Shown here one piece after another: positions 53,699-61,376 of a stretch of DNA of 64,000 nt. This DNA is from Streptomyces tirandamycinicus (GTDB lineage: Bacteria > Actinomycetota > Actinomycetes > Streptomycetales > Streptomycetaceae). A program made the position numbers and the translations under genes. Position 1 is the stretch's first letter; each line of letters starts with the position of its first letter. The notes beneath the pieces are model-generated. The model made no database searches. It was not told the origin of the DNA and saw only the letters and a list, made by a program, of their open reading frames with translations. The DNA lies in contig NZ_CP029188.1 in NCBI RefSeq assembly GCF_003097515.1, positions 682,001 through 746,000 on the forward strand. The letters run 5' to 3'.

Positions 53699-53773
53699 GC
53701 CCCGGTAGCCCAACTGGCAGCAGGCAATGGATTCAAAACCCATACAGTGTCGGTTCGAATCCGACCCGGGGCA
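53699..53773 (+). tRNA. tRNA with anticodon CAA (Leu codon UUG), short variable loop
   Basis: A 75-nt cloverleaf is visible. The acceptor stem GCCCCGG pairs with CCGGGGC and is followed by discriminator A; CCA is not encoded. The D arm contains GG. The anticodon stem is ATGGA/CCCAT with one A-C mismatch next to the loop. The loop TTCAAAA has CAA at 53734-53736. The T arm is GTCGG-TTCGAAT-CCGAC. The variable loop is only 5 nt (ACAGT), whereas bacterial tRNA-Leu normally has a long variable arm. Decoding as Leu is by anticodon only. Confidence 0.88.
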
Positions 53774-53883
53774 CTTTTCCTTCACTTCCAAGGTCACCAT
53801 CTGATCTCGCAGAAATCACCCGACCTTGTGAAAGGCGCCCCGAGAGCCGGCACGACCCGCCTCGGTGAGCCAATCTCGTGCAC

Positions 53884-54666
53884 ATGTACGACATCGGGGT
53901 GCGCAAGCACGCGCTGGCACTGGTCGCGGCCGGTCGCAGCCTGAACTCCGTCAGCAAGGAGACGGGGATATCACGTGCCGCGATCCGTGCCTGGCAGGTG
54001 CGGATCGAGCCACTCCCCCGTCTGCTCCGCCGGGCGGCGCCCTGCCCGCGCTGCCGGGCGGAGCCCACGGCACCCCGGGATACCCCCGCCTACTCCTACC
54101 TTCTCGGGCTGTACCTCGGCGACGGATGCATCAGTGCCCACCCTCGCGGCGGCCACCACCTGCGGATCGCCTGCGCCGACGCCTGGCCGGGACTGATCGA
54201 AGCCTGCCGCACGGCCATCACGTCGGTGCGGCCGGAGGACAAGGCGTACCTGCTGCAGAAGCAGGGTTGCGTCATGGTCACGAGCTACGGACGGCACTGG
54301 ACATGCCTCTTCCCGCAGCACGGTCCCGGCAGGAAGCACAAACGCCCGATCTCTCTCGACGACTGGCAGCAGCGCATCGTCGACGATCATCCATGGGAAC
54401 TCGTGCGAGGGCTCGTCCACTCCGACGGCTGTCGTGTCACCAACTGGACCACCCGCGTCGTCGGGGGAGAACGCAAACGCTACGAATACCCGCGCTACTT
54501 CTTCACCAACACGTCCACCGACATCGTGAAGATCTACACCGACACCCTCGACGGGCTCGGAGTGGAATGGCGGACGCTCCGTCAGAGCCGAGCTGCCGTC
54601 ACGGTCTCCGTCGCCCGGCGGGAGTCCGTCGCGCTCATGGACGCGCACATCGGGCCCAAGTACTAG
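53884..54666 (+). CDS. HTH plus LAGLIDADG-type homing-endonuclease-like protein
   Basis: This 260-residue protein begins with a resolvase-like helix-turn-helix (YDIGVRKHALALVAAGRSLNSVSKETGISRAAIRAWQ). A CPRC motif comes next, then two LAGLIDADG-like helices: YLLGLYLGDGCIS (about residues 76-88) and ELVRGLVHSDGCRV (about 173-186). Both keep the Gly-Asp/Ser-Asp-Gly acidic end that carries catalytic Asp residues in the family. Similar stand-alone proteins are widespread in Streptomyces and usually annotated as regulators. It begins 110 bp after the tRNA on the same strand. The ATG at 53884 lacks a clear ribosome site; GTG 53878 is in frame. Confidence 0.82.
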   Translation: MYDIGVRKHALALVAAGRSLNSVSKETGISRAAIRAWQVRIEPLPRLLRRAAPCPRCRAEPTAPRDTPAYSYLLGLYLGDGCISAHPRGGHHLRIACADAWPGLIEACRTAITSVRPEDKAYLLQKQGCVMVTSYGRHWTCLFPQHGPGRKHKRPISLDDWQQRIVDDHPWELVRGLVHSDGCRVTNWTTRVVGGERKRYEYPRYFFTNTSTDIVKIYTDTLDGLGVEWRTLRQSRAAVTVSVARRESVALMDAHIGPKY

Positions 54667-54697
54667 CGGGCGGGCCCGATGCGCGCCGTCTGCGGTG

Positions 54698-55447
54698 TCA
54701 GGCGTCGAGGAGCTGGTTGAAGAAGACGCGGTAGCGCTGCAGGGCGACGCGGAGCCCCTCCGTCTCCGTGTCCTCGCCCCGGCTCCACTGGGACTCGAGG
54801 TCCTGCTTGTGGTCGGCGAAGGTCGCCGCGAGGGACTGGATGACATCGGCGACAAGGGAGTCGGCGGCCCGGACGGAGTCCCGGGGGTCGTCGACGAAGT
54901 TCGCCTGGATCTGCTGCCAGCGGTCGCGGTAGCTCTCGGCGTCCTCGCCGGCGATCAGGGGCGTGCCGCGGTCGGGCGCCGGCCGCCCGTCCGCCGTTCC
55001 GGGGCCCGCGGGCTCGGGGTCTGCCGGCCCGGGTCCCGTCCCGGGGGCCCGGTCCTCCCCGGCCGCGCCGTCCGGTGCGGCCCGGCGGTCCGCGGCTGCA
55101 CGGTCCGCGGCGTCCCGCTCGACGCCGTGACGTTCCGCCGCTTCGGGGTCCGTATCGTCGCGGTCCATGTCGTGACGGTCCGGCATGGATTCACGGTCCG
55201 CCGCCTCTTCGGTGCCGGGCGCTTCAGCGCCGGACGGCTCCGCGGGGCGGTCGCGTCCCGCCGCGGGGGCCTCGCCGCCGTCCCCGGGGAGTGCCGTCGC
55301 CTCGCCGGGGAACGTGGGCGGGTGGCGGTCGCCGGTGCCGGCCTCGGTGCCGGATCCCCGGGGGGAACCACCGGTCCTGGGATGTGCCAGGTCGTCGGTC
55401 GTGAGGCCGCTCCGGCTCGTGTCGTCGATGTGCTCGGGGTCTCGCAT
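54698..55447 (-). CDS. Hypothetical protein, disordered N-terminus, shared C-terminal helical domain
   Basis: This 249-residue protein has about 165 residues of Pro/Gly/Asp/Arg-rich low-complexity sequence with DRHDMDRDDTDPEAAERHG-type charged repeats. A helical domain follows: YRDRWQQIQANFVDDPRDSVRAADSLVADVIQSLA and LRVALQRYRVFFNQLL. The domain is also present in the upstream gene. GAGGTGA lies about 7 nt before the ATG. It is 26 bp downstream of its paralogue on the same strand. Function is unknown. Confidence 0.75.
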   Translation of the reverse strand: MRDPEHIDDTSRSGLTTDDLAHPRTGGSPRGSGTEAGTGDRHPPTFPGEATALPGDGGEAPAAGRDRPAEPSGAEAPGTEEAADRESMPDRHDMDRDDTDPEAAERHGVERDAADRAAADRRAAPDGAAGEDRAPGTGPGPADPEPAGPGTADGRPAPDRGTPLIAGEDAESYRDRWQQIQANFVDDPRDSVRAADSLVADVIQSLAATFADHKQDLESQWSRGEDTETEGLRVALQRYRVFFNQLLDA

Positions 55448-55473
55448 GGGATGTCACCTCGTACGTCGCGGTG

Positions 55474-56058
55474 TCAGGCGGCGTCGTGGCGTCGCCGGGT
55501 GTCGGCGGCCGGCCCCGGGGTCGCGGGGGGCGCGCCGAGCAGTTCCTGGAAGAGGGCGCGGTAGTGCACCATGGCTCCGCGCAGTTCCTCGGTGGTCGCC
55601 CGGCCTTCCCTGTTGCGCAGGCCGATGTCGTGGGCGGACCGGTAGTGCTCCAGGGTGTCCCCGTGTTCGACGGAGAGGTCCCTGACCTGCTGTTCGTAGC
55701 CTTCCGTGGGGTAGCCGCGGTCGCTCATGAGCCGGGTGACGAGCCGGTCGGCGTCGTCGACGCACCGGGAGGGCTCGTCGACGAAGCGTTCCTGCACCGC
55801 GGTCCATTCCGCGGCGTAGCGGTCCCGGGCCTCCGCGGGCAGTTCCCGGATGTCGAGGTCGGCGTGCCGCTCTTCCCTGGAGCGGAGTTCGCGCTCGGCG
55901 GCGCGCCTGCTGTCACCGGATTCGACGGTGCGGTCGTACTCGGGGCCGAAGCGCTCCCGGAGGCGGCGCCGGCGGCCGGCCAGCCGTACCGCCACCGCGA
56001 CGAGGAGCAGGACGACCACGATCGGGACGATGATGGCGATGAGTGTTCCTGTGGACAT
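55474..56058 (-). CDS. Hypothetical membrane-anchored protein, paralogue of the next gene
   Basis: This 194-residue protein has an N-terminal membrane helix (LIAIIVPIVVVLLLVAVAV) followed by RRRRLRERFGPEYDRTVE. The helical domain is YAAEWTAVQERFVDEPSRCVDDADRLVTRLMSDRGYP with LRGAMVHYRALFQELL. The domain aligns with the downstream gene at Trp, FVDxP, ADxLV and HYRxxFxxLL positions. The ATG at 56058 has GGAGG 6 nt upstream; longer in-frame starts look untranslated. Similar small proteins occur across Streptomyces; function is unknown. Confidence 0.82.
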   Translation of the reverse strand: MSTGTLIAIIVPIVVVLLLVAVAVRLAGRRRRLRERFGPEYDRTVESGDSRRAAERELRSREERHADLDIRELPAEARDRYAAEWTAVQERFVDEPSRCVDDADRLVTRLMSDRGYPTEGYEQQVRDLSVEHGDTLEHYRSAHDIGLRNREGRATTEELRGAMVHYRALFQELLGAPPATPGPAADTRRRHDAA

Positions 56059-56172
56059 CCGGACCTCCGCATGCGTCCGTCGTCGGCGGGCCCCGCTGTC
56101 GGGGCCTCTTGTGGGCCGACTGCCCAGGGCGGGTCGGCACAAACACACCGGATGGTCGCGGAGCGGCCGCCG

Positions 56173-57609
56173 TCAGGGGCGCTGGATGTCGTCCTCGCCG
56201 ATGTGGTGGACGCGTACGAGGTTGGTGGAGCCGGCGACTCCGGGCGGGGATCCGGCGGTGATGACGACGGTGTCGCCGCGCTTGCAGCGGCCGATGCGCA
56301 GGAGTTCCTCGTCGACTTGGGCGACCATCGCGTCGGTGGAGTCGACGCGGGGGCCGAGGAAGGTTTCGACGCCCCAGGTGAGGCTGAGCCGGGAGCGGGT
56401 GGCGGGGTCGGGGGTGAAGGCGAGGAGCGGGATGGGTGAGCGGTAGCGGGAGAGGCGTCGTACGGTGTCGCCGGACTGGGTGAAGGCGACGAGGAACCCG
56501 GCGCCGAGGAAGTCGCCGATCTCGGCGGCGGCCCGGGCGACGGAACCACCCTGGGTGCGGGGTTTGCCGCTTTCGGTCAGCGGGGGGAGTCCCTTGGCGA
56601 GGAGCTCCTGCTCGGCGGCCTCGACGATGCGGCTCATCGTGCGGACGGTCTCGACGGGGTACTTGCCGACGCTGGTCTCGCCGGAGAGCATCACCGCGTC
56701 GGTGCCGTCGATGACGGCGTTGGCGACGTCGGAGGCCTCGGCGCGGGTGGGCCGGGAGTTGTCGATCATCGAGTCGAGCATCTGGGTGGCGACGATGACG
56801 GGCTTGGCGTTGCGCCGGGCGAGTGTGATGGCCCGCTTCTGGACGAGGGGGACCCGTTCCAGGGGCATCTCGACGCCGAGGTCGCCGCGGGCGACCATGA
56901 TGCCGTCGAAGGCGGCGACGATGCCGTCGATGTCGTCGACGGCCTGGGGCTTCTCGATCTTCGCGATGACGGGGAGGCGGCGGCCTTCCTCGTCCATGAC
57001 GCGGTGGACGTCCTCGATGTCGCGGCCGCTGCGGACGAACGAGAGGGCGATGACGTCGGCGCCGGTTCTGATGGCCCAGCGGAGGTCTTCGACGTCCTTC
57101 TCGGAGAGGGCGGGGACGGAGACGGCGACTCCGGGGAGGTTGAGGCCCTTGTGGTCGGAGATGACGCCGCCTTCGACGACGGTGGTGTGGACGCGGGGGC
57201 CGTCGACCGCGGTGACTTCCAGCGAGACACGGCCGTCGTCGACGAGGATGCGCTCTCCGGGGGTGACGTCTTCGGCGAGGCCGGCGTGGGTGGTGCCGCA
57301 GATGTCGCGGTCGCCTTCGACGGGTTCGACGGTGATGGTGAACTGCTCACCGCGTTCAAGGAGTACGGGGCCTTCGCGGAACCGGCCGAGGCGGATCTTC
57401 GGGCCTTGAAGGTCGGCGAGGACGCCGACGCTGCGGCCGGTCTCGTCCGATGCCTTGCGGACGTGCCGGTAGCGCTCCTCGTGATCGGCGCAGGTGCCGT
57501 GGCTGAGGTTCAGGCGGGCGACGTCCATTCCGGCTTCCACGAGTGCCTTGATCTGCTCGTACGAGTCGGTGGAGGGCCCAAGTGTGCAGACGATCTTTGC
57601 TCGGCGCAT
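56173..57609 (-). CDS. pyk: Pyruvate kinase
   Basis: This 478-residue glycolytic enzyme converts phosphoenolpyruvate and ADP to pyruvate and ATP. Landmarks are RRAKIVCTLGPSTDSYEQI, ARLNLSHGTCADHEERY, VLADLQGPKIRLGRF, IAKIEKPQAVDDIDGIVAAFDGIMVARGDLGVEMP (active-site Lys and Mg ligands) and MLSGETSVGKYPVETV. The C-terminal allosteric domain is present. The ATG at 57609 has no Shine-Dalgarno sequence, but TAGGCT lies 6 nt upstream, so it may be leaderless. Confidence 0.97.
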   Translation of the reverse strand: MRRAKIVCTLGPSTDSYEQIKALVEAGMDVARLNLSHGTCADHEERYRHVRKASDETGRSVGVLADLQGPKIRLGRFREGPVLLERGEQFTITVEPVEGDRDICGTTHAGLAEDVTPGERILVDDGRVSLEVTAVDGPRVHTTVVEGGVISDHKGLNLPGVAVSVPALSEKDVEDLRWAIRTGADVIALSFVRSGRDIEDVHRVMDEEGRRLPVIAKIEKPQAVDDIDGIVAAFDGIMVARGDLGVEMPLERVPLVQKRAITLARRNAKPVIVATQMLDSMIDNSRPTRAEASDVANAVIDGTDAVMLSGETSVGKYPVETVRTMSRIVEAAEQELLAKGLPPLTESGKPRTQGGSVARAAAEIGDFLGAGFLVAFTQSGDTVRRLSRYRSPIPLLAFTPDPATRSRLSLTWGVETFLGPRVDSTDAMVAQVDEELLRIGRCKRGDTVVITAGSPPGVAGSTNLVRVHHIGEDDIQRP

Positions 57610-57615
57610 GGTCCG

Positions 57616-57621
57616 AGCCTA
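57616..57621 (-). promoter_or_regulatory. Possible leaderless -10 element of pyk
   Basis: TAGGCT on the minus strand fits TANNNT and ends 6 nt before the ATG. The -35 (TTCTCT, 16-nt spacer) is weak. It is proposed because no ribosome site precedes the start. Confidence 0.4.
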
Positions 57622-57938
57622 TGTCTTACCCATCGGTAGAGAATTGGTTGGGCATGACTACTCAACAACCATTCGATGAAGCCTTTTTGACAAGTATTGA
57701 ATTGTGCAGGAGGGCGCTCTTCTGAGCAGTCGGGTGCACCCCGGCCGTCCCGCGGTCCGCTGCCGTCGCACCGCTCACCGGTCGCCTCCGGCACCTTCAC
57801 TGGCCGCCTGCGGCACCCCCACCGGTCGTCTCCGGCACCGTTCATCGGCCGGTCCCGGTGCTGCCTGCCGGCCGGTCCCCGGCGCCGCTCACCGGCCGGT
57901 CCCCGGCACTTTCGCGCGGGGCCGTCCTGCGTCAGACT

Positions 57939-57964
57939 CTACGCGCGTTGTTCCACGCGCGTAG
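57939..57964. promoter_or_regulatory. 9-bp inverted repeat upstream of the 5'-nucleotidase gene
   Basis: CTACGCGCG and CGCGCGTAG flank an 8-nt spacer. The dyad ends 24 bp before the ATG at 57989, just upstream of the ribosome site AAGGGAGAT. It could be an operator or a leader hairpin. Confidence 0.5.
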
Positions 57965-57988
57965 CGCCATCTGGACAAGGGAGATCAC

Positions 57989-59782
57989 ATGCCGGTCAAT
58001 CGCAGGACGTTCCTGGGCCGTTCGGCCGCCGCGGGGGCCGGGGCGGCGATCGCGGGCGGCCTTGCCGCCCCCGCGGTGGCCCATGGCCGCCCGGAGCGGC
58101 ACAAGCGGTACTCGTTCACCGTGATGGGCACCACCGACCTGCACGGGAACGTCTTCAACTGGGACTACTTCACCGACCGGGAATTCGACGACAAGGCCCA
58201 CAACGACGTCGGGCTGGCCAAGATCTCCACCCTGGTGAACCAGGTGCGCGAGGAGAAGGGGCGCCGCAACACCCTGCTGATCGACGCCGGCGACACGATC
58301 CAGGGCACACAACTGTCGTACTACTACGCCAAAGTCGACCCGATCACCGCGCACCGCGGTCCCGTGCATCCCATGGCGCAGGCGATGAACGCCATCGGCT
58401 ACGACGCGGCCGCGCTCGGCAACCACGAGTTCAACTACGGCATCCCGGTGCTGCGCAGGTTCCAGGAGCAGTGCGACTTCCCGCTGCTGGGCGCCAACGC
58501 CCTGGACGCGAGGACACTGCGGCCGGCGTTCCCCCCGTACAGCATGCACCGGCTGCGCACCCCGTACGGCCGCGACGTGCGGGTGGCGGTGCTGGGGCTG
58601 ACGAACCCGGGTATCGCGATCTGGGACAAGGCCAACGTCGCCGGGAAGATGGTCTTCCCGGGGCTGGAGGAGCAGGCGGCGAAGTGGGTGCCGAAGCTCC
58701 GCTCGATGGGCGCGGACGTGGTGATCGTCTCGGCGCACTCCGGTTCGAGCGGCACCTCCTCGTACGGCGACCAGCTGCCGTACATCGAGAACGCGGCCGC
58801 GCTGGTGGCCGAGCAGGTGCCGGGGATCGACGCGATCCTGGTGGGGCACGCGCACACCGAGATCGCCGAGTACACGGTCACCAACCGGCGGACGGGCGCT
58901 CCGGTCGTGCTGTCCGAGCCCCTGAAGTGGGGCCAGCGGCTCACCCTGTTCGACTTCGACCTGGTGTGGGAGCGGGGCCGGTGGACGGTGGCGAAGGTGG
59001 GGGCGAAGGTCCTCAACTCCAACACGGTCGCGGAGGACCCGAGGATCACCGGGCTGCTGGGTGACGAGCACGAGAAGGTCGTCGCGTACGTCAACCAGGT
59101 GATCGGGACGTCCACGGCCGCGATGACCACGGCCCGGGCGCCGTGGCAGGACGAGCCGATCATCGATCTGATCAACCAGGTGCAGGTGGAGACGGTGCTG
59201 GCGGCGCTGGCGGGCGGGCCGTGGGCGGCGCTGCCGGTGCTGTCGCAGGCGTCGTGCTTCTCGCGCACGGCGGCGATCCCCGCCGGGGAGGTGACGATCC
59301 GGGACGCGGCCGGGCTCTATCCGTTCGAGAACACGCTGGAGGCGCGGCTGATGACCGGCGCCCAGCTCAAGGACTATCTGGAGTACTCGGCGCGGTACTA
59401 CGTGCGGACGCCGGCCGGGGCGCCGGTGGACACGGCGAAGCTGACCAACGCCGACGGGATACCGGACTACAACTACGACGCGGTGTCGGGCCTGACGTAC
59501 GACATCGACATCGCGCAGCCGGCCGGGTCGCGGATCGTGGACTTGTCCTTCGAGGGCGCGCCGATCGACCCGGCGGCGCGTTTCGTGCTGGCGGTGAACA
59601 ACTACCGGGCCGCCGGCGGCGGCGCGTTCCCGCATGTCGCGAGGGCCGAGCAGCTGTGGTCGAACTCGGACGAGATCCGCAACACGATCATCCAGTGGGT
59701 GCGGGCGAAGGGCACCGTGGACCCGGCGGCGTTCGCGTCGGTGGGCTGGAGGCTGACCCGGGACGGTGATCCGGTCTTCTAG
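57989..59782 (+). CDS. Tat-exported 5'-nucleotidase / bifunctional metallophosphatase
   Basis: This 597-residue protein carries a twin-arginine signal (NRRTFLGRSAAAGAGAAIAGG). A metallophosphoesterase domain follows with MGTTDLHGN, IDAGDTIQG, ALGNHEFNYG, VSAHSG and LVGHAHTE, all metal-ligand blocks. The C-terminal 5'-nucleotidase substrate domain has GLYPFENTLEARLMTGAQLKDYLEYSARYY and VNNYRAAGGGAFP. It probably releases phosphate from extracellular nucleotides or nucleotide sugars. AAGGGAGAT precedes the ATG. It is convergent with the siderophore-type operon. Confidence 0.93.
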   Translation: MPVNRRTFLGRSAAAGAGAAIAGGLAAPAVAHGRPERHKRYSFTVMGTTDLHGNVFNWDYFTDREFDDKAHNDVGLAKISTLVNQVREEKGRRNTLLIDAGDTIQGTQLSYYYAKVDPITAHRGPVHPMAQAMNAIGYDAAALGNHEFNYGIPVLRRFQEQCDFPLLGANALDARTLRPAFPPYSMHRLRTPYGRDVRVAVLGLTNPGIAIWDKANVAGKMVFPGLEEQAAKWVPKLRSMGADVVIVSAHSGSSGTSSYGDQLPYIENAAALVAEQVPGIDAILVGHAHTEIAEYTVTNRRTGAPVVLSEPLKWGQRLTLFDFDLVWERGRWTVAKVGAKVLNSNTVAEDPRITGLLGDEHEKVVAYVNQVIGTSTAAMTTARAPWQDEPIIDLINQVQVETVLAALAGGPWAALPVLSQASCFSRTAAIPAGEVTIRDAAGLYPFENTLEARLMTGAQLKDYLEYSARYYVRTPAGAPVDTAKLTNADGIPDYNYDAVSGLTYDIDIAQPAGSRIVDLSFEGAPIDPAARFVLAVNNYRAAGGGAFPHVARAEQLWSNSDEIRNTIIQWVRAKGTVDPAAFASVGWRLTRDGDPVF

Positions 59783-59855
59783 GGCGTGGTCCGGTCTCCT
59801 CGGGCGTGGTCCGCTCTCCCAGGGCGTCGTCCGCTCCTCCAGGGCGTGGTCCGGC
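59781..59855. repeat. 20-bp tandem repeat directly after the 5'-nucleotidase stop
   Basis: The unit agggcgtggtccggtctcct repeats at 59781-59800, 59801-59820, 59821-59840 and, partially, from 59841. The last codons of the gene (ggtgatccggtcttct) resemble a diverged copy, so the array seems to grow out of the coding end. Confidence 0.92.
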
Positions 59856-59948
59856 AGGGGTGCCCGTACGCCCGCGGGGCGGGGCCGGGCGGGGCTGTCG
59901 GGACCCGCGCCGGGGCCGGCGGCCGGGGAGGCCTGCCGGGAGTGGTGG

Positions 59949-61376
59949 CTAGCGCCGTTCCTCGAGCGGGGTGAGCCGGGGCGCCTGGCCGGGAATGCCG
60001 GGCGCCTCGCGCCGTTCGAGTCCGAAGCTGGTGAAGGCGGTGCGGCGGGGCAGCGGGTAGGGCTCCTTGCCGGTGAGGGAGTTGAGGATGGTCGCGCTGC
60101 GCCAGGCGGCCAGTCCGAGGTCGGGTGCGCCCACTCCGTGGGTGTGCCGTTCCGCGTTCTGCACGTACACGGATCCGGTGACCGCGGGGTCCAGGCCGAG
60201 CCGGAAGTGCTCGTCGATGCGGGGCCGGCCGGAGGCGTCGCGCCGCATGTAGGGGTCGAGGCCGACGAGGAGCCGGTCGAGGGGGCGTTCGCGGTAGCCG
60301 GTGGCGAGGACGACGGCGTCGGTGATGAGCCGGGAGCGGGCGCCCTGCTGGAGGTGCTCCAGGTGCAGTTCGACCTTGGTGGTGGCGACCCGGCCGGCGG
60401 TGCGGACCCGTACGCCGGGGGTGAGGACCGCGTCGGGCCAGCCGCCGTGCAGGGTGCGCCGGTACAGCTCGTCGTGGATCGCGGCGATGGTGCCGGTGTC
60501 GATGCCCTTGTGGAGTTGCCACTGCCGGGGGACGAGGTCGTCCCGCACGGTCTCCGGCAGGGCGTGGAAGTAGCGGACGTAGTCGGGGGTGAAGTGCTCC
60601 AGGCCGAGCTTGGAGTACTCCATGGGTGCGAACGCGCCGGTGCGGGTCAGCCAGTGGACCCGTTCGGCTCCGGCGGGCCGGGCGCGCAGTACGTCGAGGA
60701 AGACCTCGGCGCCGGACTGGCCGGAACCGATGACGGTGATGTGCCCGGCGGCGAGGAGCCGTTCGCGGTGGTCGAGGTAGTCGGCGGAGTGGATCACGGG
60801 GACGCCCGGGGCGTCGGCGAGGGGGCGCAGCGGTTCCGGCACATGGGGCTCGGTGCCGATGCCCACGGCGATGTGCCGGGCGTGGGCGCGGCCCAGTGAC
60901 TCCGCTCCCCCGTGCGGGTCGAGCCGGGTGAAGTCGACCTCGAACAGTGCGCGTTCCGGGTTCCAGCGGACGGCGTCGACCTGGTGCCCGAAGTGGAGTC
61001 CGGGCAGGCGGTCGCTGACCCAGCGGCAGTAGGCGTCGTACTCGGCGCGCTCGATGTGGAACCGCTCGGCGAAGTAGAAGGGGAAGAGCCGGTCGTGGTC
61101 CTTGAGGTAGCCGAGGAACGACCAGGGGCTGGCGGGGTCGGCGAGGGTGACGAGGTCGGCGAGGAACGGGACCTGCAGGGTGGTGCCGTCGATGAGCAGT
61201 CCGGCGTGCCAGTGGAACGCGGGGCGCTGGTCGTAGAAGGCGGTGGTGAGGCCGTCCGCGGCGCTGCCGGTCCGCAGTCCGTGGGCGAGGGCGGCCAGCG
61301 AGAGGTTGAAGGGCCCGATGCCGATGCCGACGAGGTCGTGGGGCTGGTGGGGCAGGGGGGCGGGGGTGCCGGTCAT
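59949..61376 (-). CDS. L-lysine/cadaverine N-hydroxylase (IucD/DesB-type FAD monooxygenase)
   Basis: This 475-residue flavin monooxygenase has the FAD motif VGIGIGPFNLSLAAL, LQVPFLADLVTLADPASPWSFLGYLKDHDRL, the NADPH motif VIGSGQSGAEVFLDVL, EYSKLGLEHFTPDYVRYFH and ATGYRERPLDRLL. The family N-hydroxylates lysine, ornithine or diamines for hydroxamate siderophores. The ATG at 61376 overlaps the decarboxylase stop (ATGA), so it probably hydroxylates the cadaverine made by that enzyme. It is the last gene of the operon. Confidence 0.92.
   Translation of the reverse strand: MTGTPAPLPHQPHDLVGIGIGPFNLSLAALAHGLRTGSAADGLTTAFYDQRPAFHWHAGLLIDGTTLQVPFLADLVTLADPASPWSFLGYLKDHDRLFPFYFAERFHIERAEYDAYCRWVSDRLPGLHFGHQVDAVRWNPERALFEVDFTRLDPHGGAESLGRAHARHIAVGIGTEPHVPEPLRPLADAPGVPVIHSADYLDHRERLLAAGHITVIGSGQSGAEVFLDVLRARPAGAERVHWLTRTGAFAPMEYSKLGLEHFTPDYVRYFHALPETVRDDLVPRQWQLHKGIDTGTIAAIHDELYRRTLHGGWPDAVLTPGVRVRTAGRVATTKVELHLEHLQQGARSRLITDAVVLATGYRERPLDRLLVGLDPYMRRDASGRPRIDEHFRLGLDPAVTGSVYVQNAERHTHGVGAPDLGLAAWRSATILNSLTGKEPYPLPRRTAFTSFGLERREAPGIPGQAPRLTPLEERR

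Larger units (their letters stand above)
57610..57988. other. 379-bp divergent gap upstream of pyk and the 5'-nucleotidase
   Basis: The pyk-proximal 100 bp are the most AT-rich stretch I noticed in the window and should hold the pyk promoter. From 57775 to about 57925 there are degenerate 22-26-bp units (caccggtcgcctccggcacc type). A perfect 9-bp inverted repeat lies at 57939-57964. Confidence 0.7.

Noticed and set aside
53699..53773. Phage or ICE attachment site in the tRNA
   Set aside because: No integrase gene and no repeat of the tRNA 3' end were seen downstream within the window.
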